From: Progne subis subis
Lineage: Eukaryota > Chordata > Aves > Passeriformes > Hirundinidae
Direction of reading: 5' to 3'
NCBI GenBank assembly: GCA_022316685.1
Contig: JAKJHU010000168.1
Coordinates: 620,001 to 684,000 of the forward strand
Length of the DNA: 64,000 bases
In this document: positions 36,326-48,124 of the stretch, in pieces
How the letters are laid out: each line of letters begins with the position of its first letter
Position numbering within the stretch: position 1 is the stretch's first letter
Position numbers and translations under genes: made by a program
Notes under the pieces: model-generated
Seen by the model: the letters and a program-made list of their open reading frames with translations, nothing else
Database searches by the model: none
Told to the model about the DNA's origin: nothing

Positions 36326-38179
36326 CAGAAGGACTATTCAAATACCACCGTGAAGATCCCATTCATCACTAGTGCCACTGCATGGGTTAGATCACCCAAG
36401 GCAAGTAAAGGCTCTAGTTGAGCAAGCCAGAATTTCTTCATTCTGTAAACAAGCCTGAACCTTGCCAGATCAAATGTCACAGGGGCTGCAAGCCCTGGAC
36501 CCTCTCTAGAAACCACTTTCACCAGAGCCCTGCCAAATGGAGAGGACTCACAAGCTACAGGGCAAGCAGATCTCTGGAGCCATCCTCAGAGCCTCTGGCT
36601 TCTTCTGCTCATGGCATAGCCCCCCTGAGACCTGCCCCACTGGCAGTGGGCTGTACCCACCAGCATTGCACCCTCCAGCCCAGAGGAAACAGCTGGAGCT
36701 GAGCTGGGAGAGGTTTACCCTGGCCACGTTCCCCTGCTACTTTGCACTCCAGTCCTGCTGCCAGCTTTGTTCCAGCACAGGCTGCATGCAGGGTTTCAGG
36801 ACCTCCTCCTGCTGAGGGATTTATTTGTGCCAGCTGAGTTGTCCGGCAGGATATGAGCTGCCTGGGTTACAGATGACCAGCATACAAACCTCTGCCAAAG
36901 GGCTGATGTCCTGAGAGCACAGGACTGGCAGATCAGAGCTGCCAATCTGACTCCCAGGGGCTGTGCAAACCCTCTGTCAGCCCCTCAGCCCTTCTTGGAA
37001 AGTGAAAAGCCCTCATCTCATCCAGGACATGAAAGGACTGCTGCCAAGTTTTAGTGAACATTGCTGCCCAGGGAAAGGGCCAAGCGCCTGTGGAGCTGAG
37101 GCCCTCAGACACACTGCACCAGTGGCAGCTGCAGAGCAGCCTGTGGGGTGGAGCAGGGAGCAGGCTGAGTGTGACCAGCAGGGAGGCTCTGCAATCAGGA
37201 CTTTTCCCAGCCCTTCCCAGCACATTAGAGGGAATGTGGAAGCCCCGGCCAGAGGTGAGGGGCGGCTGATGAACGAGGTGATAACTCCTCAGCAGATGGT
37301 TCCAAAGGCTGCACCACGCTTGGGGGATGCAGACAAAACACAGAGGTGAAGCCCAGATGTTTAATTTCAGCATCTGGATGTGATTCCTAAACAGAGACAC
37401 TCACATCTGACTGTTCTGCCTGAAAATAAATGGCTTGTTTGACCTTCCCCTTAGCCAGCCCCAATATTTTCTGTGTCTCTCCTAAACACACAGCAGCTGG
37501 TCCCACCTCACTGGGACCAGCCATGTGCCAGACATCACCACTGGCACCGCAGCTGTGATGGATGCAAGGGACACGGCATCAGGGAATGTGGGTCAGGGCA
37601 CAGCACAGACCAGAGCTGCCAGCCCAGAGGGAAGGAGAACATCCTCCTGCACTGCAGCCACCCTGCTTGGGGCTCTCACTCAGCACATTTCAGAGCAGGA
37701 CACCAACCCCGGGTGTCCACTCTGCCCAAGAGCCTGTTAATGGCCTCCACCCTGCCAGGTGCCTGCTCCTGCGCCAAAACTCCCGTGCCGAGTAGAGAGG
37801 GATGGGACTACAGGGAGGAACTGGTCTGCAGCCATGTCCTACATTCAGCTCCCGAGATCCCCACTTGAGATGTACCAGAGCAGCCTGGCTGTCTGAGCAT
37901 CCCCTTGGCTCACCCAGGCACCCCAGCACTCATCACGACCTGGGTCTCATTTCGCCACAGAGGCTGTAACATCCCATCACCCAGCAGGGACTGGTAGCAG
38001 GTGCTTCCAAAGCCACGAAGGGACAAACCTGCTCAATGCCTCGGGAGCACTGGAAGGACCTGCTCCGGGATCTGGGTGTCCGGGACACGTTGAAACCAAG
38101 CAGTGCCCTTCAAAGAAGATATCTCATCTTGGATCAGAGACACCACACGCTGGAGAATCCACCACGCTCTTAATAAATG
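36326..38179. other. Unique noncoding stretch
   Basis: No gene recognised. Frames of up to about 155 codons overlap on opposite strands and lack domains. Confidence 0.45.
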
Positions 38180-38310
38180 GGAATAGTAGGCGCTGGGTGG
38201 TGCTGACACTGACAATGAAGATAGTGATTAGTGATGACGGGCAGTACTAATTATGGCTAATCTGCCTAATGGCCAAGTCTGAGGGTAGTGTGTGTGACTG
38301 ATTATGACAA
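38180..38310. promoter_or_regulatory. Candidate noncoding regulatory block
   Basis: It contains TAATAAATGG, GTGATTAGTGATGACGG, CAGTACTAATTATGGCTAATC, CTGCCTAATGG and GACTGATTATGAC, a dense series of TAAT/ATTA homeodomain-like cores in otherwise ordinary sequence. Function is inferred from motifs only. Confidence 0.3.
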
Positions 38311-39872
38311 GTGATGGCAGCTGGAGGACGCCACAGTGACCACAGAGATGTCAGACAATGCTGGTGGTAGACAGAGCAAATGAGTGGTGACACAGTAATC
38401 TGTTACTTGGCTTGTTTGTAATCATGCAGACACATCTGGCTCCGATGTGCATGCCACAGTCCTGCAAGGCTCCTGAAGGATCAAACAGGCAGCACAGGAG
38501 GTTAAACCTCTCTCTGCAGCTTCCTGTGGGGTGAGAAGCAGTGGTGTAGCACACCAGCTGACACCTTGGTCCACTCCAGCCCAGTTCTACCTGTGTTCTT
38601 AGACCAGCAAGAACAGGGCAGAGCCAGCATGGTGGTGCAGGAGGTTGGACCCCCCAGCACAGTGGGACAAGGACGCCAGTGTCGCACTAAGATCCAGTGA
38701 CCAGCTGCCCACTGTGGGGCACCTACCCTGGCACAGCCAGTCCCATACAGCAGGAGCAGTTCCACAGCAGCAGCGCAGGGCCCGATGAGCCCTGGCCAGG
38801 CCAGCCAGGAGCAATGAGTGGGTACAGCCAAGGTGCCAGCACAGCCGTCCTGAGGGGGTGTGGGTGCATTGGGTGCTGCATAGCCACTCGCCTGGCCCTG
38901 GGCACACTGTTGGCATCCCCCACTGCCTGTAGCATCAACTACAGCAGGTAGAAAGGATGGAGGTGCCCCACACAGCAGTACCACAGTGTGGTGGCTTATG
39001 GGTGAAAGCCAGGCTGGCCCTCAGGGACTGGGGTGATACTTCACACAGGCAGAAAGAAAAGGGCAAAACATGTCAGCTGGCTGTGATAAGAGCAGTCACA
39101 CAAAGCAGGCGCCACTTGCAGAACAATATGTTCACTGTCATCAGCCTGGCAGCACAGCAGGGCCCAGCACCTCATGCCCATCAGATTTATTCTCTGCCCG
39201 AGGTTAAAGTAGGGCTCAGGTCCAAACAAAGCTGGGGCAGATCAGCCAAAAGCTGCCCAAGTATGAACACAGAGTTACTAGTGCTCACAGAGTGCAAGCA
39301 AGCTCCAAAACTGCTGCAAAAAGCTGAAGCTCTGCAACTCAAGAACTCCTCACCAAGGCTGCTAGCTTGGGGCAAGAAAGGCTGGTTTTGTGACATTTCC
39401 CTGGGATGGATCTTTGTGGTGGTGCATCTTGCCCCCACCCCTCCTCAGGCCAGCTCTGCAGAAGTTCCTGATAAATCTTGATCGTAGCTGAGCAGTGAAG
39501 CATCCCCTGACTGTACCAGGAGCTCTTCCATGGTACAGGAGGGAATGATCCTGCCTGTAACAGGAACATCAGCTGCCCAACCAAGATGGGGAGCAAAGGA
39601 TAAGCAGTAATTCTTGTTAGCCTTGGTAAATCATTTACCTGAGTCACAGCCCAAGTGAATTAGTACCATTGTTATGAGATCTTTGGAAAAAATGGGTTGT
39701 AGCCCAAGTGGAACAGTACCATTGTTGCTCAAAGAAACGTCCCGTAGCTTCCAACTCGGATACTGGCCAGGATGGAAACTTACTGGTAACTAAAGCCAAT
39801 CTTCTTCTGACCCTGTAAACATCAGTCCTGAGGCCCTCTTGTGCCTAAATGGGGCCTGTGAGTAAAGGCCTA
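38311..39872. other. Unique noncoding stretch with an imperfect short duplication
   Basis: The words AGCCCAAGTG...AGTACCATTGTT occur twice about 53 bp apart (about 39649-39674 and 39701-39727), an imperfect tandem duplication. No gene recognised. Confidence 0.45.
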
Positions 39873-40186
39873 CAAGAGAGCTGGAGAGGGACTTTTAGCA
39901 TGGGCATGCAGTGATAGGACAAAAGGGAATGGCTTCCCACCGTGAGACAGCTGGGATAGATGGGATATTGGGAAGGAATTATTCCCTTTGAGGGTGGGCA
40001 GGCCCTGGAACAGAGTGCCCAGAGAAGTTGTGGCTGTCCCTGGATCCTTGGAAGTGTCCAAGGCCAGGTTGGACATTGGGGCTTGGAGCAGCCTGGGACT
40101 GTGGGAGGTGTCCCTGCCCATGGCAGGGGGTGGAATGAAATAGATTTTAAGGTCCTTTCCAACACAAACCATCCTGTGATTCTCTG
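39873..40186 (+). mobile_element. CR1 3'-end fragment
   Basis: It shows the typical CR1 3' segment in order: GAGAGGGACTTTT, GGAAGGAATTATTCCCT, GGCCCTGGAACAGAGTGCCC, GGCCAGGTTGGACATTGGGG, CTTGGAGCAGCCTGGGA, GGTGTCCCTGCCCATGGCAG and AAGGTCCTTTCCAACACAAA. It ends in a degraded TGTGATTCT tail. It contains no coding part beyond the far C-terminus. Confidence 0.93.
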
Positions 40187-42330
40187 GTGATGAACAAGTT
40201 CTTCCCAAATTCCTCCCTAGCAGGGCTGCCCCTGCCCAAGCTGCAGCAGACCCTGGTGCAGCTGCATCCACCAGACACTGTTCTTAGCACTTTCTTCTCC
40301 AAGACATTCCAGGGAGGCAGCTGATGGAGCTGGGAATACCCTGCTGTTCCCATGAGGATATGGCTGCATCCCAGCTTATTGGAGTTCACAGGGACTTGGA
40401 AAGGAGATTGGCAGTGGTAGTACCAACCCAGAACTGGCCCGACAGTCCACACCAGTTGTGGCAGGAAGCACCAGTGAAGGACACAGGCACCTGTGGCACC
40501 TGCAGCCCCCACAGCAGCCCATCCAGCAGGTACCCTAGTTCCATATCCCCACGTACTCGGGATGCTCTCCCCTGGAAGTGCTGTGGATGGCAGCATGGTA
40601 TGGCAGCACAGAGCTGCTCCCAGCTGGATCAGGCATTTCAGAGGGACGTGCTCCACTCTCACTTCCCACCCACTGATCTTATCATCAGCCATGAGACTCT
40701 GACACACTTTTGTCTAGATTTTCAATTTGGTCTGTTTTTAATTTGGGGGATGATGCCATATCTAGTGCTGCAGCCCTTGATTAGCACACACACCAGCACA
40801 CACACACACACCCCACTGCCAGACTCAATCACACATGTTTGCTCAAGATCTTTTGTAAATCTTTGGATTCAGACCAACTTTTCTTTTCTTACATGAATTT
40901 GTTGTAGTCTGATATTTATAGTTTACTTAAAATAAATGGCTCCTTATGTTTCCTGCTTCCCGCTCCTGAGGCAAGGGTCTCACAGGGTTGCTGCCTGTTT
41001 TCTCTCTTTCTTCAAGGTTTTGTTATTTTTTTTTCTTCTTCCATAAACATTTTTGAGCAGATTCTACATTTGGCAGATGCTGCTGAACCTTGTCCCAGGT
41101 CTTTTCAATGGTTCTAGTGAGCAAGACACTGGTTCAGATTGAATCAGACATCATAGCGCATAGTGGGCAGCAGTGCCAAAGAGCCTTCGTGGAACAACAT
41201 GCTGGAGGATGATAAAGATGAGGAGGATGAGACAGAGTGTCCTCTGGATCATGGGAGCCAAGCACAGATGCAGGCTATCATGCAGACTCACTCCTTTGCA
41301 GCACTGGGACTTGAGGATGCAGCACCTGGACTCATTGCTCTTGCAGGGGACAGAAGGGGTGGCAAGAGTCCCCATGCCCACCCTTGGTACCCTGCTTGGG
41401 TTGTGAGCATGGGGCACTTGCAAGCGCCGCACTCCAGGAGAGACCATCTCCCCAGAGCAGGATGGATGGTGGAGCTTCATGAAACAATCTGCTCCCATTT
41501 GGGCCAGCTCTGTGCAGGCTGCTTCTGGGCTGCTCCCATCAAGTATCTTCAAGGATAGATTCCCACCTCACTCCATCTGACTATCTCCAAGGTCAGATTG
41601 CCAGTCCTCTCCAGGCCTCTAGTGTGAACACTCACAGTGGCCTCATGATTTGTCCATGTCTTCATAGAGAATTTCTTATTGCAGCTCCTGCTGCTGCCTC
41701 TCATTGTCTCTCTGTGCATATTTGAGAAGCCCTGGGTGTAGCCTCCTGTTTGCTCTTGGATGCACAGATACCCTGTGCCTGGCAGCAAAGGGAGTGCAAA
41801 TCCTGACAGAGGATGAAAACCTCCAAGGAACCTCAGCCACTCAGCAGGCAGACCTGGGGGAGCCAAGGAGGGGAAGCCAGGGACGACCTGAGAGAGGAGC
41901 AGTCCCCAGACTGCTCCCTGGGGCCTTGCAGCATCATTCAGTGCTAGAGGTAGGGATGTTGGTAGAGCATCCCTGCAGGCAGTGAGAGGACAGAGGGATT
42001 AAACCAATGTTTACATGGCCTTTCCCACCCAGCAGCCTCTTGGCAGCTCTCTCCAGTGCTGAGGCCGACGAACCCCGTTTGTTTTGGAAGAGTCATTTGT
42101 TTTCCAGCCCTCTGCTGTGAAGGGAATGCTTTCACTGCAAAAATAATCCTCACTCTTTTTTCAGGCCCTGGGGCCACATTTGATCCTGTCTCCCCAGGAG
42201 TAGCGCACCGGCACACATATGTGTAAGCTCACACCCAGCCTTCCTGTCACCTATGAGTGGAATCCCACACACCCCGCTTACACACCAGCCCACACGCTGC
42301 ATATCCAGGCAAAGTTGTCCAGGTTCAAGC
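40187..42330. other. Unique noncoding stretch
   Basis: A short (CA)n lies at 40795-40810. 40910-41060 is AT/T-rich. No gene or transposon recognised. Confidence 0.45.
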
Positions 42331-42679
42331 ACTGCCCCTCTGACACCCTGTGTGAGTGCACACACTGCCCCTCTGACACTGCTGTGTGAGCGCACACACT
42401 GCCCCTCTGACACCCTGTGTGAGTGCACACACTGCCCCACTGACACTGCTGTGTGAGTGCACACACTGCCCCTCTGACACTGCTGTGTGAGTGCACACAC
42501 TGCCCTCTGACACTGCTGTGTGAGTGCACACACTGCCCCACTGACACTGCTGTGTGAGTGCACACACTGCCCCTCTGACACTGCTGTGTGAGTGCACACA
42601 CTGCCCCTCTGACACTGCTGTGTGAGCTCACACACTGCCCCTCTGACACTGCTGTGTGAGCTCACACACTGCCCCTCTG
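42331..42679 (+). repeat. 33/34-bp minisatellite (about 10 copies)
   Basis: The word ACTGCCC recurs at 42331, 42364, 42398, 42431, 42465, 42499, 42532, 42566, 42600, 42634 and 42668, spaced 33 or 34 bp. Units vary between CACCCTG and CACTGCTG versions, CCCCTC and CCCCAC, GAGTGCAC, GAGCGCAC and GAGCTCAC. Higher similarity among later units suggests stepwise spread. Long minus-strand open frames over it (Ser-Val-Cys-Thr-His-Thr-Ala-Val type) come from the repeat and lack other evidence. Confidence 0.95.
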
Positions 42680-43019
42680 CAGGATGCTTTCATTGCCCCC
42701 AGATGGCAGCTCGGTGGCTTTTCTTCCCATCTGCAGACCACCACCTTGTTGTATGGGGGAGCCCAGTGTAGCTGGAGGAGAGCAGATCCCACACTCATCC
42801 TGCTGCTGGCCTGGGTACGGTGTCAGCACGTCTGGCTTTGCAGTGCCTTTGTGGGCCATGTTGTCCCCAGCATCGCTCCATTCACAGGCAGCACTGTGTG
42901 GGAAGCTGGGCTGGGTATCCACAAGAGAGGCTGAAGCCTCCCTGTAACCCCAGCACAGACAGGATGGCACCAATGTCCTCCCCCATGCAGCAGCACCCCA
43001 CTACCTCCCTGCAGCACAA
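42680..43019. other. Unique noncoding stretch
   Basis: No gene recognised between the minisatellite and the reverse-oriented CR1. Confidence 0.45.
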
Positions 43020-43480
43020 AGTAATCATAAAATCACAGATTGGTTTCTGTGGGAAGGGACCTTGAAAGCTAAACCAGTCCAAAATTCTTTAATGAGCCGG
43101 GACACCTTCCTCTATCCCAACTCTAAGACCCATCCAACCTGGCCTTGAACACTTCCAGGGATACGGGGGCAGCCATATCTTCTCTGGGAAACCTCTTCCA
43201 GGGCCTCACCACTGTAATCGTAAAATATACTTCCTAATATCTAATCTAAATCTCTCCACTTTTGATTTAAAGCCGTCTCACCTTGTCCTGTCAGTACAAA
43301 CCCTGCTAAAAGGTTTGTCCCACCTTTGTTGCAAGTCCGCTTTAGGAACCGTAAGGGACTGTAAGGTCCCTCCAGAGCCTTCCATTCTCTAGGCTGAACA
43401 ACACCAAACCTCTCAGCTTTTCCCCACAGGAGAGATGTTCTGCCCTCTGACCAATTTTGATCCCTAGGTCTTCATCCATG
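43020..43480 (-). mobile_element. CR1 3'-end fragment, reverse orientation
   Basis: Read on the minus strand it carries CR1 3'-end words: CAGAACATCTCTCCTGTGG, GAGAGGTTTGGTGTTGTTC, GTGGTGAGGCCCTGGAAGAG, TGTTCAAGGCCAGGTTGGA and CAAGGTCCCTTCCCACAGAA. The octamer tail is degraded near 43022-43040 (TGTGATTTTATGATTAC). It is the only CR1 piece in the window on the minus strand. Confidence 0.9.
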
Positions 43481-43619
43481 CAGAAGCCTGCCTGTAAAGG
43501 CAGGAGTGTAGCCTGTCTTTCTCATCCAGACAGCCCTGCAGGCACATCATCCCATTGGGAAGTGCTGCCAGCCAAAAGCATCACATAGGCCAGGGCTGTT
43601 GCCTCATGGTACTTTGATC

Positions 43620-43855
43620 ACTGTTGCACTTTACCTTTTTTTTCTTTTTCTTTTTGTCCTTCTTTTCTTGCCCTTCTGTTTCTTCTTTCTATTTTTCTTT
43701 CTTTTTTTTCCTCTTCTTGTTTTAATTATGATGCGGTTTTTCATGTATCTTTTTCTTCTTTTCTTTCCTCCTTCCCCTTTCCCTTTTGTTCCCTTTTTAA
43801 ATTTTCTTTTCCCTCTCCATTTTCCTTTCTTTCTCTCCCTCTGCTTGGCTCCAGC
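43620..43855 (+). repeat. Pyrimidine-rich tract (T/C)
   Basis: About 235 bp is strongly biased to TTTTC, TTCTT and CCCTTTT words on the + strand, with a short AATTATGATGCGG interruption near 43722-43735. It has no clean repeat period. Lys/Arg-rich minus-strand frames over it are compositional artefacts. Confidence 0.85.
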
Positions 43856-44605
43856 TACATGCAATCCACTCAATGACCATTTGATTTTCCCACAGCCGTT
43901 AATCATTTGCCATCTTGCTCTTTGAGCAGGGTGGGCACATGTACACAGCAGCACCTCAGGGCTGGTGGAAGGGTAACATAGGGCTGAGCTCCTGGTGGGG
44001 TGGGAGGACCCATGGCTGGGAAATGCCAGCAGATGGGTAAAAACCCTCTCAAAAATGCTCCTGCAGACTGTATAACAATGGGCTGAATGGAACAGCCTCC
44101 TCCTAATGTTCCTGCTGGGAGCAAGGCCACCAGCAGCCAATGCCTTAGCAAAGCAGCCAAAACAGCACCCAGTGAGCAGCTCTGCCCATCCTGCCCTGCT
44201 TGGGGCCAGGAACCAGCATCTAGTGGGCAGCTCTGCCCATCTTGCTCCAGCATGGCCTCACCTTGTTGCTGAAAACCATCCAACCTCTGGGGATAAAATA
44301 TCAGAGAAAAAAAGGTATGTGGGCAAGGTATGGCATCACCTTCAGGGAGAGAAAAAAGGGTTGAAAGTAAATTGAGCTCCTGGGTGCCACATGATATGAG
44401 GCTAAGGGTTCTCCCTGTATAACTTATCCTGCCCCATGGATGGGCAGCCATCAGAAGGAATTCTTCTGACAGCAAATGTTGAACAAGAAAGGTGCATAGC
44501 AATGGTCAACCAGTATTTTCTAGAGTGTTTCTGGATAAGGCTCTGGAGTTCCTGGTGGAGAGGGCAGATGTCACCCAGGTGGCTGTGCAGGGCACATCCC
44601 AAGCC
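43856..44605. other. Unique noncoding stretch
   Basis: No gene recognised up to the target site of the class I provirus. Confidence 0.45.
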
Positions 44606-44609
44606 CAAT

Positions 44610-45208
44610 TGAGTTGTTGAAAACCGATATAGTCACGGACAAAGACCCTCTAACTAATTAAAGTTAGAAAGTGGTATGTTTATTCACTGGCAGGTGGCAC
44701 GGGAGTCATCTCTGAAAGGCGTGGCCGTCCCGAACAAGGCTCTTTGCTCTCTATTTATTTTCCAAGATCTTACATACAATACATATGTATGAACCCCAGC
44801 ACCTCCCATCCTCACACTGTATTCAAATGAGGCTATTAGTCCTTCACATGTGCACAGTTCTTCTCTTCAACTGGTCTCAATTGGTCAGTGGTCTCAAAGG
44901 ATGAAGTCAGGAGAGTCTTCATCAGGTCTCTGTGACCCTCTGCCACGATCCAAGGTCCCCTGCTTCATGATTGATTAATTGATATGAAGTCCAGGTGCTG
45001 GCCATTGTTCTTAGTGGTTTAAATCTGTTCTTATGACAGTTCACTTACTCCACTTTTTCTATAAACAAGCTCATAATATAACAGTTAGCTCTAGCTTGGG
45101 CATCTAATAATCATTAACCTACCATTTACTAATCTAACTTACATCTTGATCAATATAAATTGCTTCTAACCCTTAGCTAAAATCTTAACTCTTTAAAATT
45201 ATGTTTCA
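44610..45208 (-). repeat. 3' LTR of class I provirus (599 bp)
   Basis: It matches 51502-52097 over its whole length. In provirus orientation it runs TGAAACATAATTTTAAAG...to...ACTCA. It has a TATA-like AAATAAATAG (44751-44760) and an AATAAA poly(A) signal (44679-44684). Relative to the other LTR it has TG/CA where the partner has CG at many sites, a 10-bp extra segment (CTTAGTGG region near 45020) and a shortened segment near 44870. Confidence 0.93.
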
Positions 45209-45226
45209 TTTCCCCACTCCTTCTTT
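45209..45226 (-). other. Polypurine tract of class I provirus
   Basis: The minus-strand AAAGAAGGAGTGGGGAAA lies immediately before the 3' LTR start (TGAAAC), exactly where the plus-strand primer of a retrovirus is expected. Confidence 0.85.
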
Positions 45227-45309
45227 AAAGTTAGTAAATTCTTTTACTAATATGTAAATTCTTCTTCATCTAGCAAAACTGTGAGGTAGGGGTCCTTTAA
45301 AACTATACT

Positions 45310-46080
45310 ATATACTTTTAATATTAAAGTTAAAGCTGCTAGTCGCTTTAGCATTCTCTAATTCCATACAAGTATTATAACAAACAAAATCAAACTTATA
45401 CCAACTAAAATTAACAAAACAATAATCAAACAAACCAAGGTATTGAGCAAACCAGTTGCAGCTGGTGACTACCCAGAAAGCACATTCCACCAGTGATGGG
45501 ATGGGCCTTCTTCTAACCTTTAAATACTCTCTGTATAGTCTCTGTGTCATGATGCATTGCAATCAAAGTTCTCTTTCTTTCTAATTTTTTCTTCTTTTCT
45601 TTAATCCATGGTGTTTCAATAATTGTGCAACTAAAGTTAAGTTCCTCTCTATAGGCACAGGCAATATTTCTTGAACAGTAGTCAAGTTTGCCTTTATATG
45701 TTGGTGGGATACAACATGTCCCTGATAGGAAAAAATCACATTCTTCAATTTTGACAAAGTTACAAATGCACAAGTTAAATTAAGATTTCCCAACCTTCCT
45801 ACACAGTTGCATTTGTAACTTTTAGCATCTGAATCGGAGACTTATGGGAGATAAAATCATAAGCTTTCCCTTGGCACTTATATTTACCAGTCACATTCTA
45901 ATGCAGTGGTGCTGCATTAGCTGTGGCTATAGTGATGGTCATAAATGCCACAACTTTCCAGGCTATACCTACTTGATTACCCATTACAATGACAAGCTTT
46001 CCTATTTTTCAAAAAGTTGTTATACTATACTTTTCATTTGTTTTCCCAAGAAAGTTTTCATTTTAGTTCATTGTCACCCA
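45310..46080 (-). pseudogene. Reduced env remnant of class I provirus
   Basis: The position between the integrase end and the polypurine tract is that of env, but only about 0.8 kb remains. A minus-strand frame at 45513-45773 is cysteine-rich (ECDFFLSGTCCIPP near its start, YCSRNIACAY later). A 22-codon hydrophobic stretch at 45361-45426 ends in a stop and looks like the C-terminal membrane anchor. I cannot recognise a receptor-binding region, the CX6CC motif or the immunosuppressive-type segment, so most of SU and TM appears deleted. Frames are broken. Confidence 0.5.
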
Positions 46081-46969
46081 ATATAGCTTTCCAAAGTTTC
46101 TCAGGAGCTTTCTTCACTTGGGAGTGATGGATCCAGGTGCTTTGTTCCTTGATCTTGATTGCATTAAAGATGATGAGGAGCACTTGGAATGGTCCCTCTC
46201 ACCATAGTTCCAAAGTTTTTTTCTGCAAAAGACTTTATGTATACATAATCCCCAGGCTGTACATCATGTACTGGTCCATCTAGTTCTCTGGTTTGAGCCC
46301 CAGACACATGTTTCTTTATTTGTCTATGTTGTTTATTTAGGACCATCATATATCTGTGTAAGGTTTCTCCCTCTGCTTGAGTGGGTGTTGTCCCTCCTTA
46401 AATTCCATGTGGCCTTCCACACAATATTTCAAAAGGGCTTAGTTTTTTCTTTACTCTTGGCTTAGTCTAATAATGATGCTAATGGAAAAGCCAGAGGCCA
46501 AGGTAACTTTGCTTCTTGTCCTGGTCTTATAATTTGCTGCTTAATCAAATGATTCATTTTCTCTATTTGGCCACTTGACTGAGGATGATATGGAATCTAT
46601 GCCTGAATGGTAGCTAATTTGCTGCATGTTTTTTTAAAATAAAATATGGCCCCCTATCTGAAAACATTGTGACTGGGACTCCAAAGCATGGTATTATTTC
46701 TTATAACACTGCTTTGGTTACCTCTTGCACTTTGGCAGTTCTGGTAGGGAAATCTTCTGGCCCCCCTGAAAACGTATCTGTTAACACCAATAGGTATCTG
46801 TGCCCTCGTTTCTTGGGTGACTCTGAAAAACCAATTTGCCATTGCTGCCCAGGTTCGTATCCTTTCCCAATCTGCCCAAGCTTTGTTAGGAATATTTTTG
46901 GGATTAGTTTGGGAGGCAAAGGCTACATTGGTGAGTCACCTGAATTACTGTACTTTACAAATTTCTAGC
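46081..46969 (-). pseudogene. Class I integrase remnant
   Basis: The catalytic core appears as WQIGFSESP then YLLVLTDTFSG in the frame 46701-46919. The first metal-binding Asp is Gly (residue 30 of that frame, about 46830). Further along come TMFSDRGPYF (second Asp retained) and SGQIEKMN (Glu retained). The C-terminal domain appears as DVQPGDYVYIKSF (46164-46349 frame). Several stops and frame changes separate the blocks. Product type: the enzyme that inserts proviral DNA; here inactive. Confidence 0.85.
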
Positions 46970-47040
46970 TATGATTCTATCTTTCAAATAGTTATACAGA
47001 TCATCTATTCCCCAATGTGTTTTTTCATGTTCCTCTTTCA

Positions 47041-48040
47041 CTAATGACTATAGCATGTAAGACGGGATAATAAGCCTTCCTTTCCTTTTATCTGTAACAG
47101 CCCACCCCTCTTGTCCTCTTTACTGTGCTTTGGCTTACCTTCAGCGGAAATTTGCCCATCTGGAATTAAAGCTGCCTCAACAGTTACCTCACCTTTAGCT
47201 GCTTCTTTTGCCCTTCTGTCCACCAGCTCATTTCCTTCCTCCAATTCAGAGCTCACTTTTTGGTGTGCCTTGATATGCATGATGGCTACATTTTCAGGTA
47301 GCTGGACTGCCTCCAATAGTTTTATTATCTCTTGTGCATGTTTAATACTTTTTTGCTTGTCAATTCGACAGTCCTCTTTCTTTCCAGACGGCTCCATGTG
47401 CATGAACTACCCCAAATGCATACCTTAAGTCTGTGTAGATATTAACTTTCTTTCCTTTTGCCAGCTCTAAAGCCCGAGTTAAGGCAGTTATTTCAGCCTT
47501 CTGTACCAAGGTGTTGGTTGGTAATGGTCCAGACTCTATGACCTCTCTGCTCGTGGTAACCACATACCCAGCATGCCTTCCACTGATGACATAGCTGCTT
47601 CCATCGCTGGACCAGGTCTCAGTATTCTCAAGCAGGGTGTCCTTCAGATCCGAGCAACTGGAGTAGGAGGCTTCAATGGCCTCCAGGCACTCATGGATCA
47701 CTGGTTCTCCCATGCTCCCGCTGAGGAAGGAAGCTGGATTCACAATGTTAGTCACCACAATCTCAACATCATCTTGTTTTACCATTATGGCTTGGTACTT
47801 CAGGAATCTCTGTGGGGAGAGCCAATGTCCCCCTTTCACTTTTAGGACTGCAGACACTGTGTGGGATACTGGCACGGTCATCTTCTGGCCTAGGGTGAAC
47901 TTGGGTGCTTCTTGGATGTTCACTGCCACTGCTGCAATGGCTCTGAGGCACCCTGGCCGTCCCTTAGCTGCTGCATGCAGCTGCTCAGGCGACTGCCCTG
48001 TGACACAGGCCCAGGTTTTGTGCTGGTATTCCCAAGGCAA
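47041..48040 (-). pseudogene. Class I RT connection and RNase H remnant
   Basis: The open frame 47360-48040 (226 codons) begins in the connection domain and enters RNase H with SSDGSSY (residues 144-150), QKAEITALTRA (180-190) and YTDLRYAF (202-209), so the Asp, Glu and Asp expected for metal binding are all present. The RNase H C-terminus is in another frame (47041-47403: IKAHQKVSSELEEGNELVD). It is the longest uninterrupted piece of this provirus. RNase H would degrade the RNA strand during reverse transcription. Confidence 0.9.
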
Positions 48041-48124
48041 TCCCCTGCTTCTTGTATGAAAACAAAAACAATGGTTTACTCACATCTGGAAATCCCAGGG
48101 CTGGAGCTGACATGAGGGCCTTCT

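Noticed and set aside
42150..42665. Cys/His-rich repetitive minus-strand frames resembling a zinc-finger-like protein
   Set aside because: The Cys and His spacing comes from the 33/34-bp minisatellite, and spacing does not fit known zinc-finger patterns. Units of 34 bp shift frame.
42331..42679. CRISPR-like direct repeats
   Set aside because: Units are contiguous with no unique spacers, and the genome is a vertebrate.
43631..44140. Lys/Arg-rich C-terminal frame on the minus strand
   Set aside because: Product of the pyrimidine tract on the + strand; no other evidence of a gene.
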